Source: Microcebus murinus
Lineage: Eukaryota > Chordata > Mammalia > Primates > Cheirogaleidae
Assembly (NCBI RefSeq): GCF_040939455.1
Contig: NC_134117.1
Location: 48,267,001-48,331,000 of the forward strand
Length of the DNA: 64,000 nt
Direction: 5' to 3'
Part shown: positions 1 through 10,609 of the stretch, piece after piece
Layout of the letters: each line of letters begins with the position of its first letter
Position numbering within the stretch: the stretch's first letter is position 1
Made by a program: the position numbers and the translations under genes
The notes under the pieces: model-generated
Told to the model about the DNA's origin: nothing
Database searches by the model: none
The model's input: only the letters and a program-made list of their open reading frames with translations

Positions 1-5
1 ACGAA

Positions 6-26
6 ATATATATATATATATATATA
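6..26. repeat. (TA)n microsatellite
   Basis: An uninterrupted run of alternating A and T, about 10 repeat units. The rest of the first 296 bases is AT-rich DNA in which I see no gene or recognisable repeat. Confidence 0.9.
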
Positions 27-432
27 CTTTTCTAAATAGAGCCTGAGCCAACTATTTCCTAATTGGATTGTTTATTTTTGTTAGAAAATCCTGTCAAATC
101 CTTAATAACCAAACTAAACATAATAAAACAAAATGATTTCTGGGTTAAAGTAAAAAATCATAACATTAGCTAAAAAGAAAACATCAAAATATGTATTAAT
201 TGCAAATACATTTTTTCTGGCTACCCCACCATATTCCCAAAGTTAGGATTGGAATATTTTACTTCTAATGTTAGTAGATAAAGACAGCCCTCAGTTTAAG
301 AAATAGATTTTTTTTAATTTCAGCATAATATGGGGGTACAAATGTTAAGGTTACATACATTGCTCTTGCCTTCCCTCCCCCCTCGAGTCAGAGCTTCAAG
401 CATGTCCATCCACCAGACAATGCATATCACAC

Positions 433-437
<5 letters not shown>

Positions 438-490
<53 letters not shown>
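438..490. repeat. (TA)n microsatellite inside the L1 3' UTR
   Basis: About 26 units of TA within the antisense 3' UTR of the L1 at 297-1889. The open frames that cross it on both strands, encoding runs of Tyr-Ile, are artefacts of the dinucleotide repeat. Confidence 0.93.
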
Positions 491-493
<3 letters not shown>

Positions 494-657
494 CCATCCC
501 CTCCTCCCCCCCTCCCACCTGCCCAACACCCAATAAATGTTTTTGGGTTTTTTTTTTAACATTTTGTTTAGATTTTATAACTTTGCCTTACTGTAGCAAG
601 GGTTAAAGTTATGCCCTTCCCCTCCATACTGTTATGCTACATCCCTCAGATGTGAGT

Positions 658-969
658 CTACCCCCTCAACCCCCTGAATCCCTGGTGTACACCGCCACCC
701 TTTGAGCACCATATGATAATTGGTTGGTACCAATTTGCTGGTGAGTGCATGTGGAGCCCATTTTTCTGATCTTGTGTCACCTCACTTTGGATAATGGGTG
801 TAATCTCAATCCAGGATAATATAAGCAGTGCTAGCTTGCTGTTGTTTCTTAGAATTGAGTAATATTCCATTGTAAACATATAGCAAATTTTAATAATCCA
901 GTCATGAATTGACGGGCACTTGGGTTGTTTCCACGTCCTTGCAATAGTGAATTGTGCTGCCATAAACAT
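658..969 (-). pseudogene. L1 ORF2 C-terminal fragment
   Basis: This 103-codon open stretch contains the conserved L1 ORF2 C-terminal block, seen as TWKQPKCPSIHDWIIK and then FTMEYYSILRNN. In an intact element it is the last part of the ORF2 protein, downstream of the reverse transcriptase and the Cys-rich region. It is not in one continuous frame with the ORF2 fragment at 1159-1635, so at least one frameshift or stop lies between. It is a remnant with no expected product. Confidence 0.88.
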
Positions 970-1158
970 TCGGGTACAGATGTTTTTCTAATAGAATGTC
1001 TTATGCTCTTTTGGGTAGATGCCTAATAATGCTATTGCTGGGTCAAATGGTATTTCTATTTTTAGCTGTTTGAGGCATCTCCAAATTCTTTTCCACAAAG
1101 GTCGCACTAATCTGCAGTCCCACCAGCAGTGTAAAAGTGTTCCTTCCTCTCTACATCC

Positions 1159-1635
1159 TCACCAGCATTTGTTGTTTTGGGATTTCTTGATACCGGCCAA
1201 TCTCACTGGGGTTAGGTAATATATCATTGTGGTTTTGATTTGCATTTCTCTAATGATTAGAGATGTTGAGCATCTTTTTATATGTTTGCAGGCCATTATT
1301 CTGTCTTCTTTGGAAAAGTTTCTGTTCATTTCCATTGCCCATTTCTTGATGGGGTTGTTTGATTTTTTCTCGTTAATTCTTTTGAGTTCTAGATAGATTC
1401 TTGTTATCAAACCTTTATCAGAAATGTAGAGAGCAAATATTTTCTCCCATTCTGTAGGTTGCCTATTGGCTCTAATGATAGTTTCTTTGGCTGAGCAGAA
1501 GCTTTTTAATTTGATCAGATCCCATTTGTTTATTTTTGTTGCTGTGGTGATTGCTTTGGGGGCCTTCTTTAAGAATTCTTTGCCTAGGCCCATGGCAGAA
1601 AGGGTTTGAGATTCCAGAGATGAAACCATCTGCAT
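1159..1635 (-). pseudogene. L1 ORF2 fragment (post-RT region)
   Basis: A 158-codon open stretch, the longest in the window. Residues from about 13 onward match the L1 ORF2 region after the RT domain: [45 protein letters not shown] and [17 protein letters not shown] are all visible. The first dozen residues are read from the inverted 5' segment and are not ORF2. The length of open frame suggests the copy is relatively young. It lacks the endonuclease and RT core, so it cannot act. Confidence 0.9.
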
Positions 1636-1874
1636 ATGGTAACCTAATCTTTGACAAAGCAGACAAAAATATACATTGGGGAAAAGAATCTATCTTCAAT
1701 AAATGGTGCTGTGAAAACTGGATATCTACATGCAGAAGAATGGATCAAGGTCCCTACCTCTCACCTCTCACAAAAATCCACTCAAGATGGATAACAGACT
1801 TAAACCTTAGGCATGAAACCCTAAGAATCCTAGAACAAGATGTTGGGAAAACCCTTTCTGACATTGGTCTATGC
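1608..1874 (+). pseudogene. Inverted 5' segment of the L1 (ORF2)
   Basis: Plus-strand translation shows L1 ORF2 sequence ([20 protein letters not shown], then HSRWITDLNLRHETLRILE). This lies immediately upstream, in L1 coordinates, of where the minus-strand part starts. Its L1 3' end sits at the outer genomic edge next to the TSD and its L1 5' end at the junction, as twin priming predicts. Confidence 0.9.
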
Positions 1875-1889
1875 TAAGAAATAGACTTT

Positions 1890-3815
1890 AATAATTATTA
1901 CCACAAAATTTTAGATTTAGATTTCCTAGAGATGTATTTTTTTAAAAAGTTAGTTGACAGAATGTTTATTAATTTATCTTTGCGAAGTGAAGTTGTTAAA
2001 TATATTTTTAAAAATCTGTCTTCTATCTAAATCTTCTATCTAATCTGTCTTCTATTCTACAAAAATACATAATTTTTTAAAAAATAGACACTTCTATCAC
2101 TTGAACAGAGTCAAATAAATACAAAGCACAATTGAGTAATGAATAATATTAGGGATAATTTACTATAATTTGAAGATTTATGTGTCTTGAACCCAAGGGG
2201 TCAGTGCTTACCCACTTTTAAAAGCATGAGATTTCTTTTTTGTTGTATTTATATAGGATTTAATGTGACCCTCCTTGTTGAGGGCAATAATCTAGACCAG
2301 TGGTACAGCTAGGATGTCTTTCTAGTTGTTAGGAAATCAGTGCAATGGAATGGAACTGTCAACTTGCTTAACATGGAAAAACAACAGTCTATTTTTATTG
2401 AGGTGGTTAATATATGTTAATCAGGAGATATAAAATCATTGTTAGAATGATAAGATGAATCCAAATTATAACATTGTTTATTGCATTATGAAATAATTTG
2501 TACATATTTGGTATTTTAAATACTTTCAATGAGAAAGAAAGTTTATTATACCAAGGTATCAAAAAAATACATCTATGATTTTAACTTAAAATCTGTGACT
2601 CAGTAGGTGGTTTTATATTTAAAGCTTTCTAAATTTATAAACCACAATTGAAAATTTATGAAAACCTAATCAGCTTATTTTTAAGTTTAATGTAATTGAT
2701 TTATAAGATTTACTTTATTGCTTGTGAAGATTTAGTTTGGTAGTCAAACAATTTAAATAATTAAAAACAAATTCAATACACTGAATTTATAAATTCATTT
2801 AAAAATGTTAATTTAGTTTAGTTAATTAAGTTTCAGAATGGGACCAAACATAAATCAAGTCTCCTTAAAAGTGAATATTAAAATTCCCTGGATGTATAAG
2901 TAGAGGAATTCAATTTCTAAGTTAAATGTAAAAGTTTAAAAAAATCATTATATTAAAATTTTCACTAAAATTTTAAAAGACTATTAAAATATATGTCTAA
3001 CTACCCTTTTCTGTTCACAAAACCAACTCTGAGTACATTAGACAGCACATATTGACCCTATTTATAGTATCTGTGGTAGCAGCAATCTCCTTGTCCCAGC
3101 TGGTCTCAAAGCAAGACACATCCTTTTGCCTATTCAGTATTTCCATAAGAAATCCAGTCCAGCTCAGCAATTAGTGGTTTTTGTATCAAAAATAGAGTGA
3201 TCTTATTGTCTACTGTGCCACCTTTTATCTTTCTTCCTCTCCTCACTGGATTTATGGTCTTTATTTTACACTCTGGCCTTCTCCTTGGTCCACACCTCTG
3301 TCCTATCACCTTCTTGTCATACACCTGATGCTGACACTAACTCTGTGGTATTAAAAAACCTTGCTTATTTGTATTCAAGAATATTTTTGCACTGACATTA
3401 TTTGTTATTTTTTTAAATTTATAGATACGTAATAGTTGCACGGCATTACTTGCTTTGGCTCAATGTCTGGATCACTAAGATGCTAGTAATTTGATGACTC
3501 AGAATATTTCATTTTATTTGGGAAACATGGGGGCAGAAGTTTGTATTAATTATACTTCCCACTTCAAGATGAATTACAGTCATTTTCTCATGTAAGGTCC
3601 CCTCTTGGTTTGTTAGTTTGGTTTTCTTTTATTCATTCATTTATTCTGGTTTTTCCCTATTTCTCAGTCCTTTCCTGCTCTCCCACCACCTTAGCTATAG
3701 ACAGTTATTATATATTCTTTGGTATTTTGCATTGTTTGTACATGCTATTGTAACATGCATATTGCTATTATGAATGCATATGTTTATTTATGTATACACG
3801 TAGTGAGATATAGTG
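1890..3815. other. Unassigned AT-rich stretch
   Basis: I see no gene, RNA or confident repeat here. There is a short internal repetition of a ctgtcttctatctaaat-type unit at 2014-2056. The part from about 3590 may be the decayed 3' UTR of the antisense L1 that is clear from 3985 onward, but I cannot prove it. Confidence 0.6.
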
Positions 3816-3845
3816 ATGTGTGTATATACACACACACACATATAT
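3816..3845. repeat. (TG/CA)n-TA microsatellite
   Basis: Alternating purine-pyrimidine run of mixed TG, TA and CA dinucleotides. Confidence 0.8.
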
Positions 3846-3984
3846 CTACGTATGTGTCATTTTGTTTCTTACTTTTCTTACTAAGTGGTAAATTTTAAAA
3901 ATCCAAATTTTAATCATCTAAGTTCTGTAGTGTGTTCTTATGTGTGCCTGTATGTAATTTTGGCTTGCGAGGGAAGCATAATAT

Positions 3985-5565
3985 TTAAGTGTGTATATGC
4001 AGTCCATTTTGCCTACCTCTTCTCCTAGTGATGGACCTTCAAGTTGCCTCCAATTTCCCACCCCCACAAATACTGCAATAAGGACCATCTTCATGTCTAC
4101 TATGGAAAGAAACTGTGGGAATTTCTATGGGCTATATACCTTGGAGTGGCATTTCTGGGCTATCAAAGTGGACATAATGAACTTGAATAAATATACCAAA
4201 TTGCCATGCAGAATGGCTCAACCAGTCTGTATTTCTCTAAACACTACCAGTACATAAGAACTTCTATATTCACAAATATCCACTAATATCTGAAATTATG
4301 AAGTTTATTTATAAGTTTTTCTGAACAAATCTCAGTAGTTTCCTTTGCACTTTACTGTTTATGAATTATTTTGAGGATCAGTTTTTGTCATCTTTAGATT
4401 GAGTTTCCTTTTTTGAAAATTAATTATTCATAAAATTTGCAAATATACTTTCTCATTTAGTAATTTATCTATTAACCTTGTTAAGAGTGACTTTCACTGA
4501 AAAGAAAATATTGTTTCTTATGTCATCAAATTTATTAATATTACTTAGAGTCATACTTTTAGTGTTTTCTTTAAAAATCTTTTTTCTCTATCTGGATAAA
4601 AAAGTTCTCATTTTTTCAGTTGACTATTAGGTTTATCTTTCATATTTATACCTTTGACTTAATTAGATTTTAACATTTTGTGATGTTAAAGAAAAAATTA
4701 GTTTTATTAGGGGAAGCAGTTGTCCCAATACTATTTATATACCACTTACCATTTCCACTTATACTTGATGCAGTTATTATATATTAAATCCTGTGTATAC
4801 CTGGTCCTTTCCCTGCTCTCAACTTTCTTGGCTTAATTATTTCATCTTTTTGTGACAATCCAAAATTATTTTCATTACTAACTATACTTTTGTTCTAGCA
4901 TATCTTAACATTGAAAAAAGAAATATCTCCTCTTTATTCCTCTTTGTAAGGTTGTCTTAGCTATTCGTAAAATTTTTCTGCACATAAATTTGGAATCCAT
5001 TTTCATTTCTCAAAAAGCAATCTGAAATATTGGTTTTTGTTTTAATTTAGTTTATATATTAATTTAGGAGAAAAAACTATATTGTTAAATATCATATCAT
5101 AAATATATCTCTATTCAGCTCATTCTCTATATATTTCATTTGAGTGTTAAAAATTTATCCACAGCCAATCCAAGTTGGGACTATTTGGATTATTTTATAA
5201 ATTTGTTGCTAATGTCAATATCTTATTTTTAGATATATATTCTATAATGATTATTGATAGTATTTATAAAGAGATTAAATAAAATTTTTAGGTCTGTTTT
5301 GCATCTGGCAAAATTGTTTAAATCTCTTATTTCATAATAGTTTATCCATTGATTCTATTGGCTTTTCCAGACAGATGATTTTATCATCTGTACATACTGG
5401 CAGTTTTATCTCCTATTCCTTGCTTTTCTTTTTCTTTTCTTATTGTGTTGGCCAACGCCAATTATATTGTAGATATACAAACAGTACAAAACAATATTAA
5501 ACTACAGCAGCCTTACCTGGTTCCAATCTTAAAATGAATACATTTAATATTTCCAAAGTGAGATT
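3985..5565 (-). mobile_element. Old L1 (L1M-type), antisense, 3' half
   Basis: On the plus strand this shows the typical antisense order of an ancient L1 3' part. First comes the block gatggaccttcaagttg, then accttggagtggcatttctg, then aaattgccatgcagaatggc. The reverse-transcriptase region follows, recognisable as gcttttccagacagatgat and the tail ending ccttacctggttcc. It is heavily decayed, with no open frame left. The subfamily cannot be set by eye, and the left edge is uncertain and may extend to about 3590. Confidence 0.7.
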
Positions 5566-5904
5566 GTAGACTTCATGCCAAGGTTTCCATTGAAGGAGCA
5601 CAAGAAACTAAAATAGATAGGTCATACCAATGATGAGAAGGTAGAGGCTGGAGGTGGAAGGGTCATTGAATTTTAAAGGTGATGGGAAGGAGGGTTGCAT
5701 GAATTTGAAAAAGTGGTCAGGTCCTTTTGAAACAGTCATAGAACAAAAGAATGCTACTGGTACCACTCTGCTACATATATATATATACTTTCCTTTTTGA
5801 CATAAGTCAAAAAGTATTTCTTTCAGGACCCAGCGCTTATTGAAAAAGAAATACTTTGTGACCAAGAGCAAAAAAAAAAAAAGCTTGATCAGGTTCACAT
5901 GAAT
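5566..5904. other. Unassigned spacer with a hairpin and an A-run
   Basis: No recognisable gene. It contains an imperfectly isolated A-run just before 5883 and a perfect 13-bp inverted repeat (aaagtatttcttt at 5811-5823 and its complement at 5845-5857, 21-nt loop). The 102-codon minus-strand frame at 5608-5916 matches nothing I know and is probably chance. Confidence 0.6.
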
Positions 5905-7545
5905 TACAGAATTCATTTTTCTTTATTCTTTTTTTCTGTACTTTTTAATTGACTGGGTTAATTCAAAAGCCTTGTCTTCAAGCTCTGAAACTCTTTCTTC
6001 TGCTTGATCTATTAAAATAGCTGTTGTTAAAACTTTCTGCTGTATTTTGATAGTGTCTGAATGACTCATTTCTTTAAGTTTTGTTAATCTTTTTATATCG
6101 TCTATCTCTTTAGAGAAATTTTCATTCATGTCTGAAATATTTTTATTGCTTATTTTATTTGGTTTTCATCTTTCTATTCAATCCCATTCATCTTATTTGC
6201 CATCCATAATCTGAATTTCATATCTGACATTTCTAGAATTTTTTTTTCTTGGAGTTCATTGCGGGAGACCTATTATAAGCTCTTAGGGATGTCGCACTAA
6301 CTTGTGTTTTCATGTTGTCAGAGTTCTCCTACTGGTTCCTTCTCATATAAAACACTTCTCGCAGCTCAGGACGCTTTAGTTTGTGATCGCCTATTTTCCT
6401 TTGCTGGGAACTCTCTTACTTAGTAAAAAGAAAGAGTGGTCCGTGGATTGCACACTTGCGTCCTACTTTGGAGGACAGACCTGGCAGGAGAGGGGAGGAT
6501 GCACTGAGAGCCTGTAATGTCACCCCATACCCCTATGCTTGCCCCAGTCCAAGCCATTGCTGGGGGATATTTGAATGAAGTAATGGAAAGCTAAGAGAGG
6601 GAGTCCCTCTCCACAGATGATGGTGGTGTGGGAGATTGCTCTGCCCGGGTCTCCTTGTGATAGTGGCAGTGATGGCTGGGCAAGGCTACCTAGACAGTGG
6701 CAATGCTGTCCAGGCTGTCGGTGTTCACTCTCTCTAGGACCACGTGGCAGTGGCAGCCCATGACAGGGGGCAGTTCCCGGTAGCAGGCAATGCTCAGGAC
6801 TGTGGGCAGGTCACCGGGCAGTAAGTGGGACTACAGGTGAGCTGTCAGGTGGGGTGCTGGGTGCTGATTGGGACTGCGGGTAGGGTTCTAAGTGGCTGGG
6901 GCTCTCTTATCATGCAACTCTGGCTGTGGCTGCTGCTTCTGTGGCACTTCTCAGCTGATATTGACAGACACTGAGGGTACCGAGCACCTGCTCTGCTCAA
7001 ATGTCCCAGTGGTGGCAGGATGGGGTGCACAGGTCCCAATCACAGGGCATGTGAGAGCACTCTGGCCAGGAAAGGGTGATGTGGAGGTGACTGCAGTGAA
7101 GCCAGTCCCTGTGTAGACTGTGCACTTGGGGATGAGAGCTCCAAATGGCATCAGTTGCAGCAACCTGACAATAGAAGCCAGTGGATCCCTGCTGTGCCAG
7201 CTCTCCAGTGCAATGTTACTTCAGTTTCCAGGCCTCTTCCTGATCAGTTCTGAGACCCACTATGAGGGGAGGGCCCTTTCAGCTGGGGTTGCAGCATCTG
7301 AGGGGGAGTGTAGGGCCACTCCTCTGACCCTTCCCTATGTGTAGACACTTCCCCCAGGAACCTTCTGATTTTACCAAGCCAATCACCCTGCCTCTTTCTC
7401 CTTCACTCTGGGTGTCTCCAGTCATTTCTCCAGTGATTCCCAATGCTCTCTCCAAGACGTCGATCTGTGAGTGAACATCTACTTGGAAAATTCAATCCTT
7501 GAGAGCAGTGTGCATGGGCTGCTTCTACTTTGCCATCTTTGCAAT
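5905..7545 (-). mobile_element. L1 5' fragment: 5' UTR plus ORF1 N-terminus, 3' end missing
   Basis: On the minus strand the element starts near 7545 with GCAAAGATGGCAAAGTAG, which resembles the start of L1 5' UTRs. A GC-rich 5' UTR of about 1.3 kb follows, and then ORF1. It breaks off in ORF1 near 5905, and the rest of ORF1, all of ORF2 and the 3' UTR are absent. L1 copies are usually truncated at the 5' end, so a copy that keeps the 5' end and lost the 3' end points to a later deletion or rearrangement. The several open frames at 6845-7344 on both strands are shadows of the GC-rich 5' UTR. Confidence 0.85.
5923..6129 (-). pseudogene. L1 ORF1 fragment (coiled-coil region)
   Basis: 68 codons of the ORF1 RNA-binding protein, from its N-terminal coiled-coil part. 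The heptad-like block DQAEERVSELEDKAFELTQS is characteristic of L1 ORF1. The RRM and C-terminal domains are lost, so no functional product is expected. Confidence 0.85.
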
Positions 7546-8974
7546 TTCAATGTCATTAGTTTTTAGCTAACTTTTAATTGTAATTATGATGTTATAGAAA
7601 ATTTCAACTTATTGAAATAATATGGCTATACTCTTTTTGGGGGGCTCAGATTTCTTCAAAATTACTTAGATATGAATAAGCATATTCACTTAGATATGAA
7701 TAAGCATATTCAAGCCCTCATAGCATATTACATTCATGCTGATATTTAACAAGACCATTAGTTGATATTTGCTATATTATATGATTATATTATGGCACCA
7801 TGGGTAAAATACAAAGGTAGAAATTAAAGATGGTAGAATTATATGTCATCTTCAAAAAACATGTGTATTTAAAGTGGATATAGAAATCAGAATATATAAA
7901 CATGTCTTCTAATTTGGCTTTTGTATCTTCCAATTTCACCCTCTGAGATTGCTATCACTAAGCTACTCATAAAAACAAACGCCTGACACTCATGGTAATA
8001 GGAAGCAACACTCTGGAAGAGCTAATATTTTTATTTAATCATAAATAGGCATAGTTGAAAAAACTGATAGAATATATTTGGAATTTTTTTCCATAACATA
8101 TAGACATTTCTGTTACTGATATTTGCTTTTACTAATGTTTTGATCATGAATTAAGTGTGTATACTGTAAGTGTATTATTATGCATGGAATTATTAATAAT
8201 TAGGGGGCTTTATTATGAGAAACGTTTATTACTATTTTTATTTACTGAAATGGTGGCTTAAATACTAGATACTTTTGCCATCTAGACCAAAACTATCTAA
8301 GCTAAAGCTAGTGGGTTTTAGCTTATTATTTCTTATAGAAATCTTGTAATTCTAACTAGTAATTAGATCCTACTGTGTCAATAATAGTTGTCTCTTTGCA
8401 TTTACATTCTATAAATGAATAATTAATTGGAAGATTTTAGCAATCTGGGCTTAATTTGAACAAATAATCCTCCTATGTTTGTTCTTAAAGATAAGTATGT
8501 CCAATCTCTAGTTATAAATCTGTGTCATACTTGCTTGATGATTTTACTGTTCTCATGGTGATGTGTCCACATATTCAATTACTTTCTATTTTTCTATCTT
8601 GCTGAGATTTCATAGATAAATGTCTATAATTATTTGGGATGTTTTGAAAAAGAAAAGATATAGTACATACTATTGGTATAATTAGCTTTTGAAATATTAA
8701 TGATAATTATGAGAAGATAATGAGTACCATTTCTAAATTACTTTATGGTTTCAAAATTTTTTACATATATTTCAATACATCCTTTAAGCAACAATATATA
8801 TTAAAATGTGAATTAGAATTATTTCAGTGGCAAATGACAGAAACTCAACTCATGCAAGCATAAACAAAAAAGGGGAATTATTAGAAGGAGACTGGACTTC
8901 CTTCTAGAAGTGAAGAAAAAGCTTCAGAAATTAAAGCATTTCTGATGATCATAGGATGAAGAACCAGGCACTCA
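7546..8974. other. Unassigned AT-rich stretch
   Basis: Apart from the 24-bp tandem duplication I find nothing with identity here. About 8800-8880 (aacagaaa-type motifs, 'gacagaaactcaactcatg') looks like a decayed ancient interspersed repeat that I cannot name. Confidence 0.5.
7664..7711 (+). repeat. 24-bp tandem duplication
   Basis: The 24-mer beginning acttagatatgaataagc occurs twice in succession with no mismatch (7664-7687 and 7688-7711). It lies in otherwise unassigned DNA. Confidence 0.95.
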
Positions 8975-9304
8975 ATGACTGTTAAAATTCAGTTTGAGTA
9001 ATATTTTGACTTCCACTTTACTTTCATTATTGACCCAATAATCATTTAGTAGAAGGTTGTTTAATTTCCATGACTTTGTGTAGAATTGAATGTTTCTCTT
9101 CAAATTGATTTCTAGTTTTATTCCACTCTTGTCTGAGAAGATACATGGTGTGATTTCTGTTTTTTTGAATATGTTTAGATATGTTTTGTGGCCTAAGATA
9201 TGATCAATATTGGAGAATGGTCCATGTGCTGATGAGACAAATATATATTCAGTAGTTTTGGGTAAAAATATTTTGTAAATGCCTTTTAGGCCCTTTTGTT
9301 CCAA
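8972..9304 (-). pseudogene. L1 ORF2 endonuclease fragment (C-terminal part)
   Basis: A 110-codon open stretch of the apurinic-type endonuclease domain of L1 ORF2. The region with the catalytic Asp-His is recognisable: FVSSAHGPFSNIDHILGHK, followed by FSDKSGIKLEINLKRN and WKLNNLLLNDYWV. The SDH motif reads SDK, so the catalytic His is lost. The frame is cut at its 3' end with the element. Confidence 0.88.
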
Positions 9305-9333
9305 AGTCCCATTTAAGTCCAGTCTTTCTTTCT

Positions 9334-9522
9334 TTATTTTATTTTTGGATATCTGTCTAGCTTTGTCAGTGGAGTGTTTAAGTCCCTGGAAATTACAATG
9401 ACTCCATTTATCTCTTTGCTTAGATCTAGTAGAATCTGCTTTAGGAATCTGGGCACTCCTGTGTTAGGTTCATAAATATTTAGGATTGATATGTCTTCTT
9501 GTTGAATTGCTCCCTTTACCAT
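9334..9522 (-). pseudogene. L1 ORF2 endonuclease fragment (central part)
   Basis: 62 codons directly upstream of the fragment at 8972-9304. They match the ORF2 endonuclease around GAIQQEDISILNIYEPNTG and the strand VIVISRDLNTPL. In active L1 the second motif is a GDFNTPL-type sequence. Here the Gly-Asp reads Ser-Arg, which removes a metal- and catalysis-associated position. Confidence 0.88.
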
Positions 9523-10246
9523 TATACAATGACCATCTTTATCTTTCGTTCCCTTTGTTGATTTAAAGTCAATTTTTTCTTAGAAGAGAATGGTTTCTTT
9601 TGGTTTCTGTTTGCATATAATATTTTTCTATCCCTTCGTCTTGAGTCTGTATGAATACTTCTGGGTTAGATGTGTTTCCTTGAGACAGCAGATACTTGGA
9701 TTATATTTTTTCACCTATTCAGCCAGCCTATGCTTTTTGTGTGGGTTATTCAAATTGTTCACATTGATTGATAGAATTGATATGTAGAATGCTGTTCTGT
9801 TCATCATGTTAGTATTTCTTTGCTTTGTTTTCCCTCCTATGCTATTGTTTTATATGAGCTCTGAGCTTCAACTTTATGAGCTCTGAGCTTTAGCTTTTGG
9901 GTCATGTTACACTGGGGAGTGTCTACACTGTTGGTCTGTGTATAATGCATTTTTTAGTATTTCCTACAGGGTGGTCTGATCTTGACAAATTCCCTCAGTG
10001 TTTGTTTTTTGGAAAAGTCTTTATTTCTCCTTCATATATGAAACTTAGTTTTGCAAAATACAAAATTCTAGGCTGGCAATTGTTCTGTTTAAGAAGACTC
10101 CAGATGTGGCCCAATCTCTTCCGGGTTGTAAGGTCTCAGTTGAGAAGTTTGGGGTTAGCCTGATGGGTTTTCCTTTGTAAGTTACTTGATGTTTTGCCTC
10201 ATGACTTGTAGTTCCTCTTTCCTATTCACTTTGGCCAGTCTAATAA

Positions 10247-10609
10247 CTATGTCTTGGTGATTGCCTTTTTGCAGTGAATCTCACATGTATTTTTAGTAAA
10301 TTTTTCATTAATTTCCTGAATTGTTTTTGTGCTATCTTTCACTTGGTTTTCCATTTCCTCTTGGATTTCATTGAACTTCTTTACAATCCATATTTGAAAT
10401 TGTTTATCTGTCATTTCAATATTTTCATTTTGTTTGGTATCCATTGCTAGAGAACTAGTGTGCCCCATTTGTGGGAAGCTTACACTATAACTTTTCATAT
10501 TTCTGGAGTTATTGCACTGATTCCCTTTCATCTGGAACAGCTGTTGCTTCTTATTTTTGGATTTTATTTTATTTAGATGGGGCTTTCCCCTCCCACCCCC
10601 GCCACTCAA
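10247..10609 (-). pseudogene. L1 ORF1 N-terminal half
   Basis: A 120-codon open stretch of ORF1. The segment TDKQFQIWIVKKFNEIQEEM with the following QEINEKFTKN is the coiled-coil N-terminal region of an L1M-type ORF1. It immediately follows the 5' UTR. The C-terminal part of ORF1 continues, in broken frames, to about 9800. Confidence 0.82.

Larger units (their letters stand above)
297..1889 (-). mobile_element. Young L1 retrotransposon, 5'-truncated with 5' inversion
   Basis: The element lies on the minus strand. A poly-T run at 308-315 is its poly-A tail. It is followed by a lemur-type L1 3' UTR and then ORF2 C-terminal sequence up to about 1607. From about 1608 to 1874 the next upstream part of ORF2 is present in the opposite (plus) orientation. 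The copy is flanked by a direct repeat, taagaaataga at 297-307 and 1875-1885, which extends to 15 bp with one mismatch. The site on the L1 strand reads ATT/AAAG, close to the L1 endonuclease target TT/AAAA. This is the structure expected from target-primed reverse transcription with twin priming. About 25 nt of L1 sequence is present in both arms at the inversion junction. The copy is too truncated to be active. Confidence 0.93.

Noticed and set aside
320..562. Overlapping frames with Tyr-Ile repeats on both strands (320-562 and 330-536)
   Set aside because: They are translations of a (TA)n microsatellite inside an L1 3' UTR.
6845..7344. Cluster of overlapping open frames on both strands
   Set aside because: They lie in a GC-rich antisense L1 5' UTR, where stop codons are rare. 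There is no domain, and frames overlap on both strands.
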